Source: SHZI01 sp964384525 (GTDB taxonomy: Bacteria > Pseudomonadota > Gammaproteobacteria > Steroidobacterales > GCA-2729495). Taken from it: DNA of 64,000 nt. The stretch lies in contig CAYLKO010000006.1 of the NCBI GenBank assembly GCA_964384525.1, positions 9,623 to 73,622 of the forward strand, written 5' to 3'. The notes under the pieces were generated by a model. The model searched no databases and was not told the origin of the DNA. It saw only the letters and a program-made list of their open reading frames with translations. Positions 35,713 to 43,491 of the stretch are shown piece by piece. Within the stretch, counting starts at the first letter, position 1, and each line of letters opens with the position of its first letter. Position numbers and translations under genes: made by a program.

Positions 35713-35979
35713 CCCGGGATCCTATGCAGGCAGCATTCTTAAAAACTGTTTTTCGAGAAAGAGATAGTAGTAGTTATTAGGGAGCACCATCGCTGTGCAC
35801 AACGTCGTTCCCAACCTTTGTTTCCAGTGATTTCGGCACCAATCAGCCTGTTCGTTAACCATCGGAGAGGAAATGTAGCACCTGTGTACAAACTGTGGAC
35901 AGTCAGCCCCCTGAATGTGGTCCACAACTTATGCACCGTTTATACCCTTCAACACGCACATTCGGGGATTCCAGGTCAT
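35713..35979. other. oriC: Candidate replication origin between dnaA and dnaN
   Basis: A 267-base gene-free stretch. 35740-35785 is markedly AT-rich and contains three TAG triplets in a row (35765-35773), then TTATTAG. This resembles a DnaA-trio next to an unwinding element. DnaA-box-like 9-mers are scattered in 35790-35945: TGTGCACAA (one mismatch from TGTGNATAA), TGTGTACAA (one mismatch), TGTGGACAG (two) and TTATGCACC (one). No perfect TTATCCACA is present here; one lies at 37366 upstream of dnaA. The gap may also serve as the dnaN promoter region. Confidence 0.55.
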
Positions 35980-37293
35980 TCATCCGGTCAGTATGCGCAG
36001 CAGATTCTGGTAGTCCTCCCGTACGCGAACTTCCGTTTCCCGGAGCAGTTTCACCCGACGACAAGCGTGCAGCACGGTGGTGTGATCGCGTCCGCCAAAC
36101 TGATCGCCGATCTCCGGCAGGCTGTGCGTTGTCAGTTCCTTGGCGAGGCTCATGGCGATCTGCCGCGGGCGCGTGATCGAGCGATTGCGGCGCTTCGACA
36201 GCAGATCAGCCACCCGCACCTTGCTGTACTCTGCCACGGTCTTCTGGATGTTCTCGATCGTCACCAGCTTTTCCTGCAAAGCCAGCAGGTCGCGCAAAGC
36301 TTCCTTGGCGAAATCCAGGGTGATGGGCCGCCCGGTGAAGGAGGAGTTGGCCATGACCCGGTGCAGTGCGCCTTCCAGTTCGCGCACGTTCGAGCGAATG
36401 CGCTGGGCGATGAAGAACGCCACTTCCTCCGGCAACTCCTTGTGACTGGCGTCGGCCTTGCTCATCAGGATCGCGACGCTGGTTTCGAGCTCGGGGGGAT
36501 CGATGGAAACCGTCAAACCCCACCCGAACCGTGATTTCAGGCGCTCTTCCAGACCATTGACCTCCTTGGGATATCTGTCGCAGGTCAGGATGACCTGGCG
36601 CTGATCCTCAAGCAGAGCGTTGAAGGTATGAAAAAACTCTTCCTGGGAGCGCTCCTTGTTGGCAAAGAACTGGATGTCATCGATCAGCAGGGCATCCAGG
36701 GTCCGGTAGGCCGCCTTGAATTCGTTGATGGTGTTGTGCTGCAGCGCACGCACCATGTCGCCGACAAATTGCTCCGAATGCACATACGCCACGCGTGCAG
36801 TGGGCCGGTTGCTGACCATCAGATGCCCGATACCCTGCATCAGGTGGGTCTTTCCCAGACCCACACCCCCGTATATAAACAAGGGGTTATAGCTTCGTCC
36901 GGGATTGCTGGCGACCTGTTGCGCCGCCGCTCTTGCCATCTGGTTGCTGTTGCCCTCGACGAACTTGTCGAAGGTGTACTCGGGGTTGAATTTGCCACCA
37001 ATCGCCGCCGCCAGCCGCGGTTTTACCGTAACCGCCGCACTCTGCCGCTCCACGGCAGCCAGGCTGCCGACTTCCAGGCGCACCGTCATCCCGGGGACTT
37101 CCTGCAGGAAGTCCGTGATCCGGCTGATGCAATTGCTGTTTACCCAATCCACGACAAAGCGGTTGGGCGCCAGGAGACGCATGAGCTGCGCTTCCTCGAT
37201 CGCCTGCAAGGGTCGAATCCAGGTATTGAACTGCTGCTCCGGCAGATCGGATCGAAGCTGCTGGACGCAGCGGTCCCAAAGGGACGACTGCAA
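35980..37293 (-). CDS. dnaA: Chromosomal replication initiator protein DnaA
   Basis: 437-residue AAA+ initiator. Domain I is residues 1-90 (SLWDRCVQQLRSDLPEQQFN). A short linker leads to YTFDKFVEGNSNQMA and Walker A YGGVGLGKTHLMQ. Walker B is LLIDDIQFF. Domain IV has the DnaA signature GGRDHTTVLHACRRV for binding DnaA boxes. No ATG or GTG fits the N-terminus; the start is TTG at 37293, with GGGG about 9 bases upstream. First gene of dnaA-dnaN-recF-gyrB. Confidence 0.96.
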   Translation of the reverse strand: MQSSLWDRCVQQLRSDLPEQQFNTWIRPLQAIEEAQLMRLLAPNRFVVDWVNSNCISRITDFLQEVPGMTVRLEVGSLAAVERQSAAVTVKPRLAAAIGGKFNPEYTFDKFVEGNSNQMARAAAQQVASNPGRSYNPLFIYGGVGLGKTHLMQGIGHLMVSNRPTARVAYVHSEQFVGDMVRALQHNTINEFKAAYRTLDALLIDDIQFFANKERSQEEFFHTFNALLEDQRQVILTCDRYPKEVNGLEERLKSRFGWGLTVSIDPPELETSVAILMSKADASHKELPEEVAFFIAQRIRSNVRELEGALHRVMANSSFTGRPITLDFAKEALRDLLALQEKLVTIENIQKTVAEYSKVRVADLLSKRRNRSITRPRQIAMSLAKELTTHSLPEIGDQFGGRDHTTVLHACRRVKLLRETEVRVREDYQNLLRILTG

Positions 37294-37365
37294 GGCTGTA
37301 CCCCGTCAAATTTGTTTATGGTGGCGAAAAAGGGGAGGCCGGCAGTCTAGCCGCCGGGGGCGGAG

Positions 37366-37374
37366 TTATCCACA
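37366..37374 (+). promoter_or_regulatory. Perfect DnaA box
   Basis: TTATCCACA, the consensus DnaA box, lies 73 bases upstream of dnaA in the rpmH-dnaA gap. It could autoregulate dnaA or form part of the origin. I see no second perfect box in this 248-base gap. Confidence 0.7.
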
Positions 37375-37432
37375 GGCTGCTGTCACCGTTCGAAGGGTGG
37401 CAACGCACCCCACGCAAGCACCATCAGCACTA

Positions 37433-37461
37433 TTGACAGGCCACAGCTGGCTCCTTACCCT
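37433..37461 (+). promoter_or_regulatory. Candidate sigma-70 promoter of rpmH
   Basis: A perfect -35 (TTGACA, 37433-37438) is followed after 17 bases by a weak -10 (TACCCT, 37456-37461). It would give an rpmH leader of about 75 bases. The -35 match is strong, the -10 is not. Confidence 0.45.
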
Positions 37462-37541
37462 TCCGCCCTCCCGCACAAGGCATAACTTCAGCATTCCGGT
37501 GCCATTCCGCATCATGACTGGCCCGTTACGATAGTCCCCCC

Positions 37542-37676
37542 ATGAAAAGAACTTACCAGCCAAGCAAACTGAAGCGCGTACGGACCCATGGTTTCCGCGC
37601 CCGCATGGCGACCCGTGGTGGTCGACTGGTTCTGAAGCGCCGGCGTGCCAAGGGCCGGGCCCGTCTCACCGTCTGA
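37542..37676 (+). CDS. rpmH: Large ribosomal subunit protein bL34
   Basis: 44-residue, strongly basic ribosomal protein. It begins MKRTYQPSKLKRVRTHGFRA and continues with RMATRGGRLVLKRRRAKGRA, an almost invariant sequence in bacteria. It is the first gene of rpmH-rnpA-yidC-mnmE and diverges from dnaA. The rnpA open frame overlaps its last 32 bases. Confidence 0.97.
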   Translation: MKRTYQPSKLKRVRTHGFRARMATRGGRLVLKRRRAKGRARLTV

Positions 37677-38115
37677 CGGCAGACCGCCGGGCACGGACGA
37701 CGATTCGCCGACACGGGCCGGCAAGACACGCCGGCAGACATTTCCCCGGACATTGCGCCTGCTGAGCGCTGCGGAATTTGCCCTCGTGTTTCAAAACGGT
37801 CAGCGCACCGCAGATTCCTGCTTCACGATCCTTTTCCATCGCAACGCGCGACCCATGCCGCGACTCGGCTTTGCGATCTCCAAAAAACAAGCGCGTCTCG
37901 CCGTGAGCCGCAACCGCCTGCGACGGCTGGTTCGGGAAAGCTTTCGCACGCATGCTACCCAGCTGCCAGCCGTTGATCTCGTGGTACTGGCCCGGGCGGG
38001 TACCCAAACTGCCAGCAACCGGGACATCATGGCGAGCCTCGACAAGCATTGGACTCGCCTCCGCGCGACGGCCGAGGCCGCCGCTGCTCCAAACAAAGGA
38101 ATCAGCAACCCGTGA
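37645..38115 (+). CDS. rnpA: Ribonuclease P protein component
   Basis: Basic protein subunit of RNase P, which trims tRNA 5' leaders. The core is clear: FPRTLRLLSAAEFALVFQNG, then the RNR motif in AVSRNRLRRLVRESFR, with PAVDLVVLARAG after it. The start is a problem. The only canonical start codons in frame before the core are GTG at 37645, inside rpmH (156 residues, long for the family), and TTG at 37753, which would drop the conserved FPR. I give the longer form. No yidD gene lies between rnpA and yidC, unlike many relatives. Confidence 0.88.
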   Translation: MPRAGPVSPSDGRPPGTDDDSPTRAGKTRRQTFPRTLRLLSAAEFALVFQNGQRTADSCFTILFHRNARPMPRLGFAISKKQARLAVSRNRLRRLVRESFRTHATQLPAVDLVVLARAGTQTASNRDIMASLDKHWTRLRATAEAAAAPNKGISNP

Positions 38116-38117
38116 CG

Positions 38118-39800
38118 ATGGAAAACCTGCGGATCTTTCTCTGGGGTGGCTTGCTGATGCTGCTCTGGCTCAACTTCCAGACCTGGCAGCAGACCTTTGC
38201 ACCGCCGACAACCACCACATCGGCCGGCAGCACATCTCCGGATGGCGCATCACAATCACCAGCCGCAACCCCGCAGGACAGCGATACGGCCCTGCCCGCA
38301 TTGCCGTCCGACACCACGCCAGCCAAACAAGCCGCGGCGATTGCCCCGACCACTGAAGGCACGCTGCCTGCCCCGGCATCGGCACTGATCCACGTGCGGA
38401 CCGATGTCTTTGATCTCGACATCGACACCCGCGGCGGCAATATCGTTGAGGTTCGACTGCCCGGTTACCCGGTGCACAAAGACCAGCCCGACGTTCCTGT
38501 CCAGCTCCTGAACCAGACGCCGGAACACTTTTTTGTCTATCAGGATGGCTTGCGGGCGGCAGATGGCCAACCCGAAGCCAATCACATGGCTGCCTACACC
38601 GCGGCGGTCGACAACTACACCATGGCTCCCGGCGCGGATGAACTGCAGGTGCCGTTGACCTGGCAGAGCCCCGACGGTGTGACGGTCACGAAGACCTACA
38701 CCTTCCATCGCGGCAGCTACGCCATCGATCAGGCCTACACCGTTGCCAACCATGGCGACCAGCCGTACCAGGTGGCGCAATATCTGCAGATACAGCGGGT
38801 CAGCACGCCGCAGAAGCGGTCGATGTTCGACGTCGACACCTATTCATTCCACGGACCCGTCGCCTACAACGGCGAGAAGTATCAGAAGATCAACGTCGAC
38901 GATCTCAAGGACAAGCCCTTCTCCGAAGACGTTGCCAATGGCTGGTTCGCGGCGATCCAGCACCACTTTCTCGCAGCTGCCGTGCCACCCGCCACCGAGA
39001 CCTGGCATTACAACGCCCGGCTCGCCGATGGCAAATTCCATGTCAGTGCGATTGGCCCGCTGACAACGGTGGCGCCCGGCGCCACAGCCAGTCTGGATGC
39101 CAAGCTCTTTGTCGGGCCCAAACTCCAGAATCAGCTCAGCGTCACTGCCCCGAAACTGGAACTGACCGTGGACTACGGCCGGCTCACGCTGCTGGCCCAG
39201 CCCCTGTTCTGGCTGCTCGAGAAGGTGCACAGCGTGGTGCATAACTGGGGCCTGGCCATCATCCTCGTCACCTTCCTGATCAAACTCGTGTTCTACAAGC
39301 TGGCGGAAACCAGCGGCCGCTCCATGGCCGGCATGCGCAAACTCCAGCCGCGGATGAAAGCGTTGCAGGAGCGGCACAAGGATGACCGTCAGGCCATGAG
39401 TGCGGCGCTGATGGAGCTCTACAAGAAGGAAAAGATCAATCCGGCGGCCGGCTGCCTGCCCATGCTGGTGCAGATTCCGTTCTTCATTGCGTTTTACTGG
39501 GTGCTGCTGGAAAGCGTGGAGATGCGGCAGGCGCCGTTCATGTTCTGGATCACCGATCTGTCGTCGCGCGATCCCTTCTTCATCCTGCCGTTGTTGATGG
39601 GCGCGGCCATGTTCTTCCAGCAGAAGCTGAATCCGGCGCCACCGGACCCGATACAGGCGAAGATGATGCAGCTCATGCCGATTGCATTCACGGTTTTCTT
39701 TGCCTTCTTCCCGGCGGGACTCGTGCTGTACTGGCTGACCAACTCGGTGCTGTCGATCGCCCAGCAGTGGCGCATCAACAAGGTACTGGGCGCTGACTGA
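38118..39800 (+). CDS. yidC: Membrane protein insertase YidC
   Basis: 560-residue inner-membrane insertase working alone or with SecYEG. The N-terminal signal-anchor helix is MENLRIFLWGGLLMLLWLNF. A Pro/Thr/Ser-rich linker leads to the large periplasmic beta-sandwich domain (about residues 90-340). The conserved core follows with five helices and the positively charged cytoplasmic loop (SMAGMRKLQPRMKALQERHK). The cytoplasmic KKEKINPAAGCLPMLVQIP is a family signature. It begins 2 bases after the rnpA stop. Confidence 0.96.
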   Translation: MENLRIFLWGGLLMLLWLNFQTWQQTFAPPTTTTSAGSTSPDGASQSPAATPQDSDTALPALPSDTTPAKQAAAIAPTTEGTLPAPASALIHVRTDVFDLDIDTRGGNIVEVRLPGYPVHKDQPDVPVQLLNQTPEHFFVYQDGLRAADGQPEANHMAAYTAAVDNYTMAPGADELQVPLTWQSPDGVTVTKTYTFHRGSYAIDQAYTVANHGDQPYQVAQYLQIQRVSTPQKRSMFDVDTYSFHGPVAYNGEKYQKINVDDLKDKPFSEDVANGWFAAIQHHFLAAAVPPATETWHYNARLADGKFHVSAIGPLTTVAPGATASLDAKLFVGPKLQNQLSVTAPKLELTVDYGRLTLLAQPLFWLLEKVHSVVHNWGLAIILVTFLIKLVFYKLAETSGRSMAGMRKLQPRMKALQERHKDDRQAMSAALMELYKKEKINPAAGCLPMLVQIPFFIAFYWVLLESVEMRQAPFMFWITDLSSRDPFFILPLLMGAAMFFQQKLNPAPPDPIQAKMMQLMPIAFTVFFAFFPAGLVLYWLTNSVLSIAQQWRINKVLGAD

Positions 39801-41145
39801 GCCATCCGGGCGCACCATCGTTGCCCGCGCGACACCGCCGGGCGTGGGCGGCGTAGGGATCGTCCGGGTTTCCGGGCCGGACGTACCGGCCATCGCCATG
39901 GCCTTGCTCGGCAGCTGCCCACCCGCCCGGGTGGCCACGTTGAAACCCTTTCGGGATTCAGCCGGCGCGACGATCGATACCGGTCTCGCGCTGTATTTTC
40001 CGGCACCGGACTCCTACACCGGCGAGCATGTGCTCGAGTTGCACGCGCATGGTGGTCCGGTACTCATTGACCTCCTGATCGAGCAGGTCATTGCCGCGGG
40101 CGCCCGGCTCGCCCGGCCCGGCGAGTTTTCCGAGCGGGCATTCCTGAACAACAAGCTCGACCTGCTGCAGGCCGAAGCCATCGCAGACCTGATCAATGCC
40201 GGTTCGCGCACCGCCGCCCGCGCGGCCCAGCGCTCGATGGCCGGTGCGTTTTCGGCCGCGATCCTGGCGCTGAATGAGCAGCTCACCGCGCTGCGCATCT
40301 ACGTCGAGGCCGCCATCGATTTTCCGGAAGAGGAAATCGATTTCCTCGATACCGACGAATTGCGGGCTCGTTTGCAGACTGTGGCCACCGGGTTTGACCG
40401 CATCGAAGCGGCTGCCAGGCAGGGGCGGCTGCTGCGCGATGGCCTGCAGGTGGTGCTCGCCGGCCGGCCGAACAGCGGCAAGTCCAGTTTGTTGAACCAG
40501 CTTGCCGGCCATGAAGCTGCCATCGTCACCGCCCAGCCAGGCACCACCCGCGACGTCATCCGCGAGCAGATCGACATCGATGGCCTGCCCGTACACATCA
40601 TCGATACCGCCGGCTTGCGCGAGAGCGATGACGTGGTGGAGCAGGAAGGCGTGCGGCGCACCCGCAGCCAGCTTGCCGTTGCCGATCTCGCACTGCTGCT
40701 GCTGGACACGACCGACCCCGCGGATCCCGAGCCACTGCTTGCCGAACTGCCCGCAGAGCTGCCGGTGATTCGGGTGTGGAACAAGATCGATCTCGGCGGC
40801 GCAACGCCTGGCGTGGTTCAGTCCGGCGCCGGGGATATGGAAATTGCCATCTCCGCGCTGACCGGCGCCGGCATCGCCGCCCTGCGCGAGGCCATCAAGG
40901 CCCGTGCCGGCTTTGAGGCAGCAGGCGAGGGCACGATGATCGCCCGTCAGCGACATCTCGACAGCATTCGTCGGGCACGCGCGCATTTCGACGCCGGTAT
41001 GGTGCAGCTGATGGAACACCGTGCCGGGGAGCTGTTGGCTGAAGAGCTCGGTTGCGCTCAGCGGGCGCTGGCGGAGATCACGGGGGAGTTCAGCAGTGAT
41101 GATCTGCTGGGGGAGATTTTCGGCAGCTTTTGTATCGGGAAATAA
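39793..41145 (+). CDS. mnmE: tRNA modification GTPase MnmE
   Basis: GTPase that, with MnmG, makes 5-carboxymethylaminomethyl modifications on wobble uridine. The N-terminal folate-binding region reads TIVARATPPGVGGVGIVRVSG. The G domain has AGRPNSGKSSLLNQLAG, TTRD, DTAGLR and NKID, and the C-terminus carries the catalytic CIGK. No ATG, GTG or TTG lies in frame before TIVARATPPG; the first canonical codon (GTG 39844) would delete that conserved strand. CTG at 39793, overlapping the yidC stop, gives 450 residues, as in E. coli (454). The start codon is therefore unusual or mis-assembled. Confidence 0.9.
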   Translation: MTEPSGRTIVARATPPGVGGVGIVRVSGPDVPAIAMALLGSCPPARVATLKPFRDSAGATIDTGLALYFPAPDSYTGEHVLELHAHGGPVLIDLLIEQVIAAGARLARPGEFSERAFLNNKLDLLQAEAIADLINAGSRTAARAAQRSMAGAFSAAILALNEQLTALRIYVEAAIDFPEEEIDFLDTDELRARLQTVATGFDRIEAAARQGRLLRDGLQVVLAGRPNSGKSSLLNQLAGHEAAIVTAQPGTTRDVIREQIDIDGLPVHIIDTAGLRESDDVVEQEGVRRTRSQLAVADLALLLLDTTDPADPEPLLAELPAELPVIRVWNKIDLGGATPGVVQSGAGDMEIAISALTGAGIAALREAIKARAGFEAAGEGTMIARQRHLDSIRRARAHFDAGMVQLMEHRAGELLAEELGCAQRALAEITGEFSSDDLLGEIFGSFCIGK

Positions 41146-41262
41146 TGTGGGCCCCGGGAAATCTACCAAAGGCCTGCTGCTCTGCCAGCAAATCATCAGT
41201 TATGCGCCATTCCCGAACCCAGCGCCTTGTGGCAGGCTTAACGCCTGTCTGGAGGTCCGCCA

Positions 41263-41448
41263 ATGTCAACGGCCAAGGAAGACCTGACCCGATTGATTCA
41301 GCAACAGCCTGACGACAGTTCTCGTGAGGAGATCATTCGTGAGCTGGCATTCCATGCCATGGTTGAACGCGGCTTGGCGGATGCCGACGCAAAGCGGTCG
41401 ATTCCCAACGAAGAAATGGGCCGGCGTATTCGCTCGTGGCGACCCTAA
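41263..41448 (+). CDS. Putative antitoxin of a decayed RelE/ParE-type pair
   Basis: 61-residue acidic protein. It has a DSSREEIIRELAFHAMVERGLADADAKRSIPNEEM arrangement in which a helix with EEIIREL is followed by GLADADAKRSIP; this pattern is common in small antitoxin-like proteins encoded just before RelE/ParE toxins. A GGAGG sequence precedes the ATG. The downstream toxin frame is broken, so this is probably an orphan. The family assignment is by pattern recognition. Confidence 0.6.
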   Translation: MSTAKEDLTRLIQQQPDDSSREEIIRELAFHAMVERGLADADAKRSIPNEEMGRRIRSWRP

Positions 41449-41603
41449 CGTGGACCTGGAAGCCGAGCGCGTGCTCGCACGGCTCAGGACATCTTTGATC
41501 GTGCGCAGCTGCTCCGGGACTTTCCGGAGATGGGGATGACGGCAACATCGAAATTCTCGGGGTTTTCCATGGTGCTCTTGATCTTGCGCGGTACGAGTTG
41601 TGA
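41436..41603 (+). pseudogene. Broken RelE/ParE-family toxin
   Basis: Fragments of one toxin appear in different frames in the order expected. A GTG at 41436 overlaps the antitoxin stop and begins ATLTWTWKPSA. A one-base loss shifts to QDIFDRAQLLRDFPEMG in another frame, where about 30 residues of the usual middle are missing. The C-terminal GNIEILGVFHGALDLARYEL then ends at a stop at 41601-41603. These match the start, the FPEMG turn and the IL-V-HGA-D end of RelE/ParE proteins. No intact toxin can be made. Confidence 0.65.
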
Positions 41604-41635
41604 GGGTTTGCCTTCACTACCCATAGGACGTTCCT

Positions 41636-42103
41636 GTGACTGACATCGCCATCAGGTACCTTGCAGATGTCCCTAGCGTTCTACCTGTCTTGCGCTGCTG
41701 GTTCGAGTCGGAGTGGCCCTCACACTATGGCGCCCTTGGACCGGGCAACGCTGAGGAGGACCTTCTTGCGTACGCCGACCGGGGCCGCATTCCCTTCGGC
41801 CTGGTTGCGTTTCAGGACGACCAACCATGTGGCTTCATGGCACTCAAGCGCGAGTCATTCCCCTCTCACACGCATTTGTCGCCGTGGGCCGGTGCCGGGT
41901 ACGTCAAGCCGATGCTGCGCCGGCAGGGTATCGGTGGCGCGCTGTTGCTCGCGCTGGAGCGCGAGGCTCGGGAACTCGGATGTGCTCACATCTATTGCGC
42001 CACGAGTTCATCGGAGTCGCTGTTGCAACGCTGCGGTTGGCAATTGCTGCAATCGGTGCAACAGGACGGCAGTCTGATGAGCGTCTATGAGAAAGCGCTC
42101 TAA
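41636..42103 (+). CDS. GNAT-family N-acetyltransferase
   Basis: 155-residue protein with the GNAT fold. The acetyl-CoA motif A is present as VKPMLRRQGIGGALLLALER (R/QxxGxG/A, here RRQGIGG). The beta-4 strand (PCGFMALK) and C-terminal SLLQRCGW helix are also recognisable. A GTG start at 41636 follows an AGGACG sequence. The substrate is unknown. It lies just after the toxin remnant; some GNAT proteins are themselves toxins, but no DUF1778 antitoxin is next to it, so that reading is not supported. Confidence 0.85.
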   Translation: MTDIAIRYLADVPSVLPVLRCWFESEWPSHYGALGPGNAEEDLLAYADRGRIPFGLVAFQDDQPCGFMALKRESFPSHTHLSPWAGAGYVKPMLRRQGIGGALLLALEREARELGCAHIYCATSSSESLLQRCGWQLLQSVQQDGSLMSVYEKAL

Positions 42104-42262
42104 ACCGTTCATCGGGCGGACGCCATCAGCCAAGCCTGGCATCCCTGTGATCGCCCCTCACGTCAAGATTCAGCATCATCCCGAAGCCACCGCACAATCG
42201 CAAAATGCGGTTATCCTGATACTAGGGCCAGTTCGAGCCGCTAATGGGGGGTACGTGCCGTG

Positions 42263-42832
42263 ATGAGAGCTTTCGCGCTTATTGGGGTTTTCGCCTTGAC
42301 TGGCGGATGTGCTTTCACTTCGCACCAAGTGAACGTTGCCGTTAAACAACCAGCCACAGTCGGCTCAACCATCGAAAAGCCAACAACCGTCAGACTTAAA
42401 GTGGTAGACGAGCGAGACGACACAGATCTGGGGCATCGTGGGGCAGGTATTGCGGCTGCCAAAGTAACGGTAGATGGACTGATGCCTTCGTTTACCACTG
42501 CTGTCGAAGAAGGATTCCGGAACAAGGGATACACGCTTTCGAATGCCCAAGGCAGTGCGGATGCGGATGTGCTGGTGGCCCTACGGGCTCTGAAGTTCGA
42601 CGAGTCTGCTGGATTCTTCACCGTGGGGTCGGAAGCCACGGCAACAATACTCGTCGAAGCGCACCGAGGTTCAAACGATTATAGAAATCAGTATCGCTCG
42701 TCAGACGAAGACCGCCAGGTCGCCATCTCGTTTGGCGGTGGTATCGACCAGCAGGTGAACCAGGTCCTGAACAACGCACTTTCCCAGCTACTCAGTGACA
42801 GCAAGCTCGACACTTTTCTGGTGGGTCAGTAG
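42263..42832 (+). CDS. YajG-like lipoprotein
   Basis: 189-residue predicted lipoprotein. The signal peptide (MRAFALIGVFALTGGC) ends in the lipobox LTGGC, with Cys near residue 16. The mature part resembles the YajG family: an N-terminal strand, VRLKVVDERDD, TVDGLMPSFTTAVEEGFRNK, then ADVLVALRALKFD. YajG proteins are outer-membrane lipoproteins of unclear role. ATG at 42263 is preferred to the GTG at 42260. Its base composition is less GC-rich than its neighbours, in line with acquired DNA in the mnmE-mnmG gap. Confidence 0.75.
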   Translation: MRAFALIGVFALTGGCAFTSHQVNVAVKQPATVGSTIEKPTTVRLKVVDERDDTDLGHRGAGIAAAKVTVDGLMPSFTTAVEEGFRNKGYTLSNAQGSADADVLVALRALKFDESAGFFTVGSEATATILVEAHRGSNDYRNQYRSSDEDRQVAISFGGGIDQQVNQVLNNALSQLLSDSKLDTFLVGQ

Positions 42833-42838
42833 GGCGCG

Positions 42839-43281
42839 TCAGGCCACCGCCCATTCCTCCGACAGCAGGGCGGCCTGCTCAAGCACGGTATCCGTCGCCT
42901 TCTCCTGCTTGTCCGGTGGGTAGCCGTAGCGGCGGAGGATGCGCTTGACCAGCACGCGCAGCTGAGCGCGGACGTTCTCGCGCAGCGTCCAGTCGATGGT
43001 GATGTTGGCGCGCACGGTTTTGACCAATTCCTGGGCAATGGCGCGCAGGGCGTCGTCACCGAGGATCTTGACGGCGCTGTCGTTGGTTTCCAGGGCATCG
43101 TAGAAGGCGAGTTCGTCTTCGGAGAGCTTCAGCGCGTCGCCGCGGTCAGCAGCCGAGAGTAGCCGCTGCAGCTCACTGCCCAGCGCTAGGGCAGGCCGCG
43201 GCGGCAGCAATGCAGGCCTGATAGCTCGGACTGGGTGATGTAGCGTCCCGCTCTGTTCGAGGCTGCGCCGCCCGTGGCCAT
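42839..43281 (-). pseudogene. Fic N-terminus joined to HsdR C-terminus (deletion remnant)
   Basis: On the minus strand, the part from 43281 begins as a Fic-family protein: MATGGAASNRAGRYITQ, then YQACI and LLPPRPALALGSELQRLLSA in shifted frames. These match the usual Fic N-terminal plan of RYVTQ, YxAFIPxPLPP and LLSxADR. At about 43150 the frame passes into the C-terminus of a type I restriction subunit HsdR (DUF3387): LKLSEDELAFYDALETND, then TIDWTLRENVRAQLRVLVKR and ILRRYGYPPDKQEKATDTVL, ending LSEEWAVA. The HsdR part is an uninterrupted frame. It is best read as what is left after an internal deletion in an hsdM-S-fic-hsdR locus. Confidence 0.75.
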
Positions 43282-43358
43282 GCAAATGGCTGCCTTTCGT
43301 AAGGAGCTGGGATCGGTCCGTATGACAGAAGACAGCCGTCTTGCATTACTTTCCGGCT

Positions 43359-43403
43359 GATAACTACCAGCCCCGGTACCGGACTCCCAACCTGGTAGTT
43401 ATC
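43359..43403. repeat. REP-like palindrome, copy 2
   Basis: 45 bases. Perfect 12-base arms (GATAACTACCAG / CTGGTAGTTATC) enclose CCCC, the core GGTACCGGACTCC and a short spacer. It lies in the gene-free stretch 43282-43491, between the fic/hsdR remnant and the 3' end of the TehB-like gene. Same family as copies at 3665, 44222 and 60590. The remainder of this 210-base stretch shows nothing else I recognise. Confidence 0.85.
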
Positions 43404-43491
43404 CAGTCTCGTCAGCTACTCGACACTGTCATGACAGATCCGTACCACACCTAGGTTCCAGGCCCTCCGGCCCCCAAACCCGCCAGTCCCG

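Noticed and set aside
41636..42103. GNAT protein as a tacT-like toxin
   Set aside because: No ribbon-helix-helix antitoxin gene is adjacent and overlapping; the antitoxin-like gene upstream already matches the RelE/ParE remnant.
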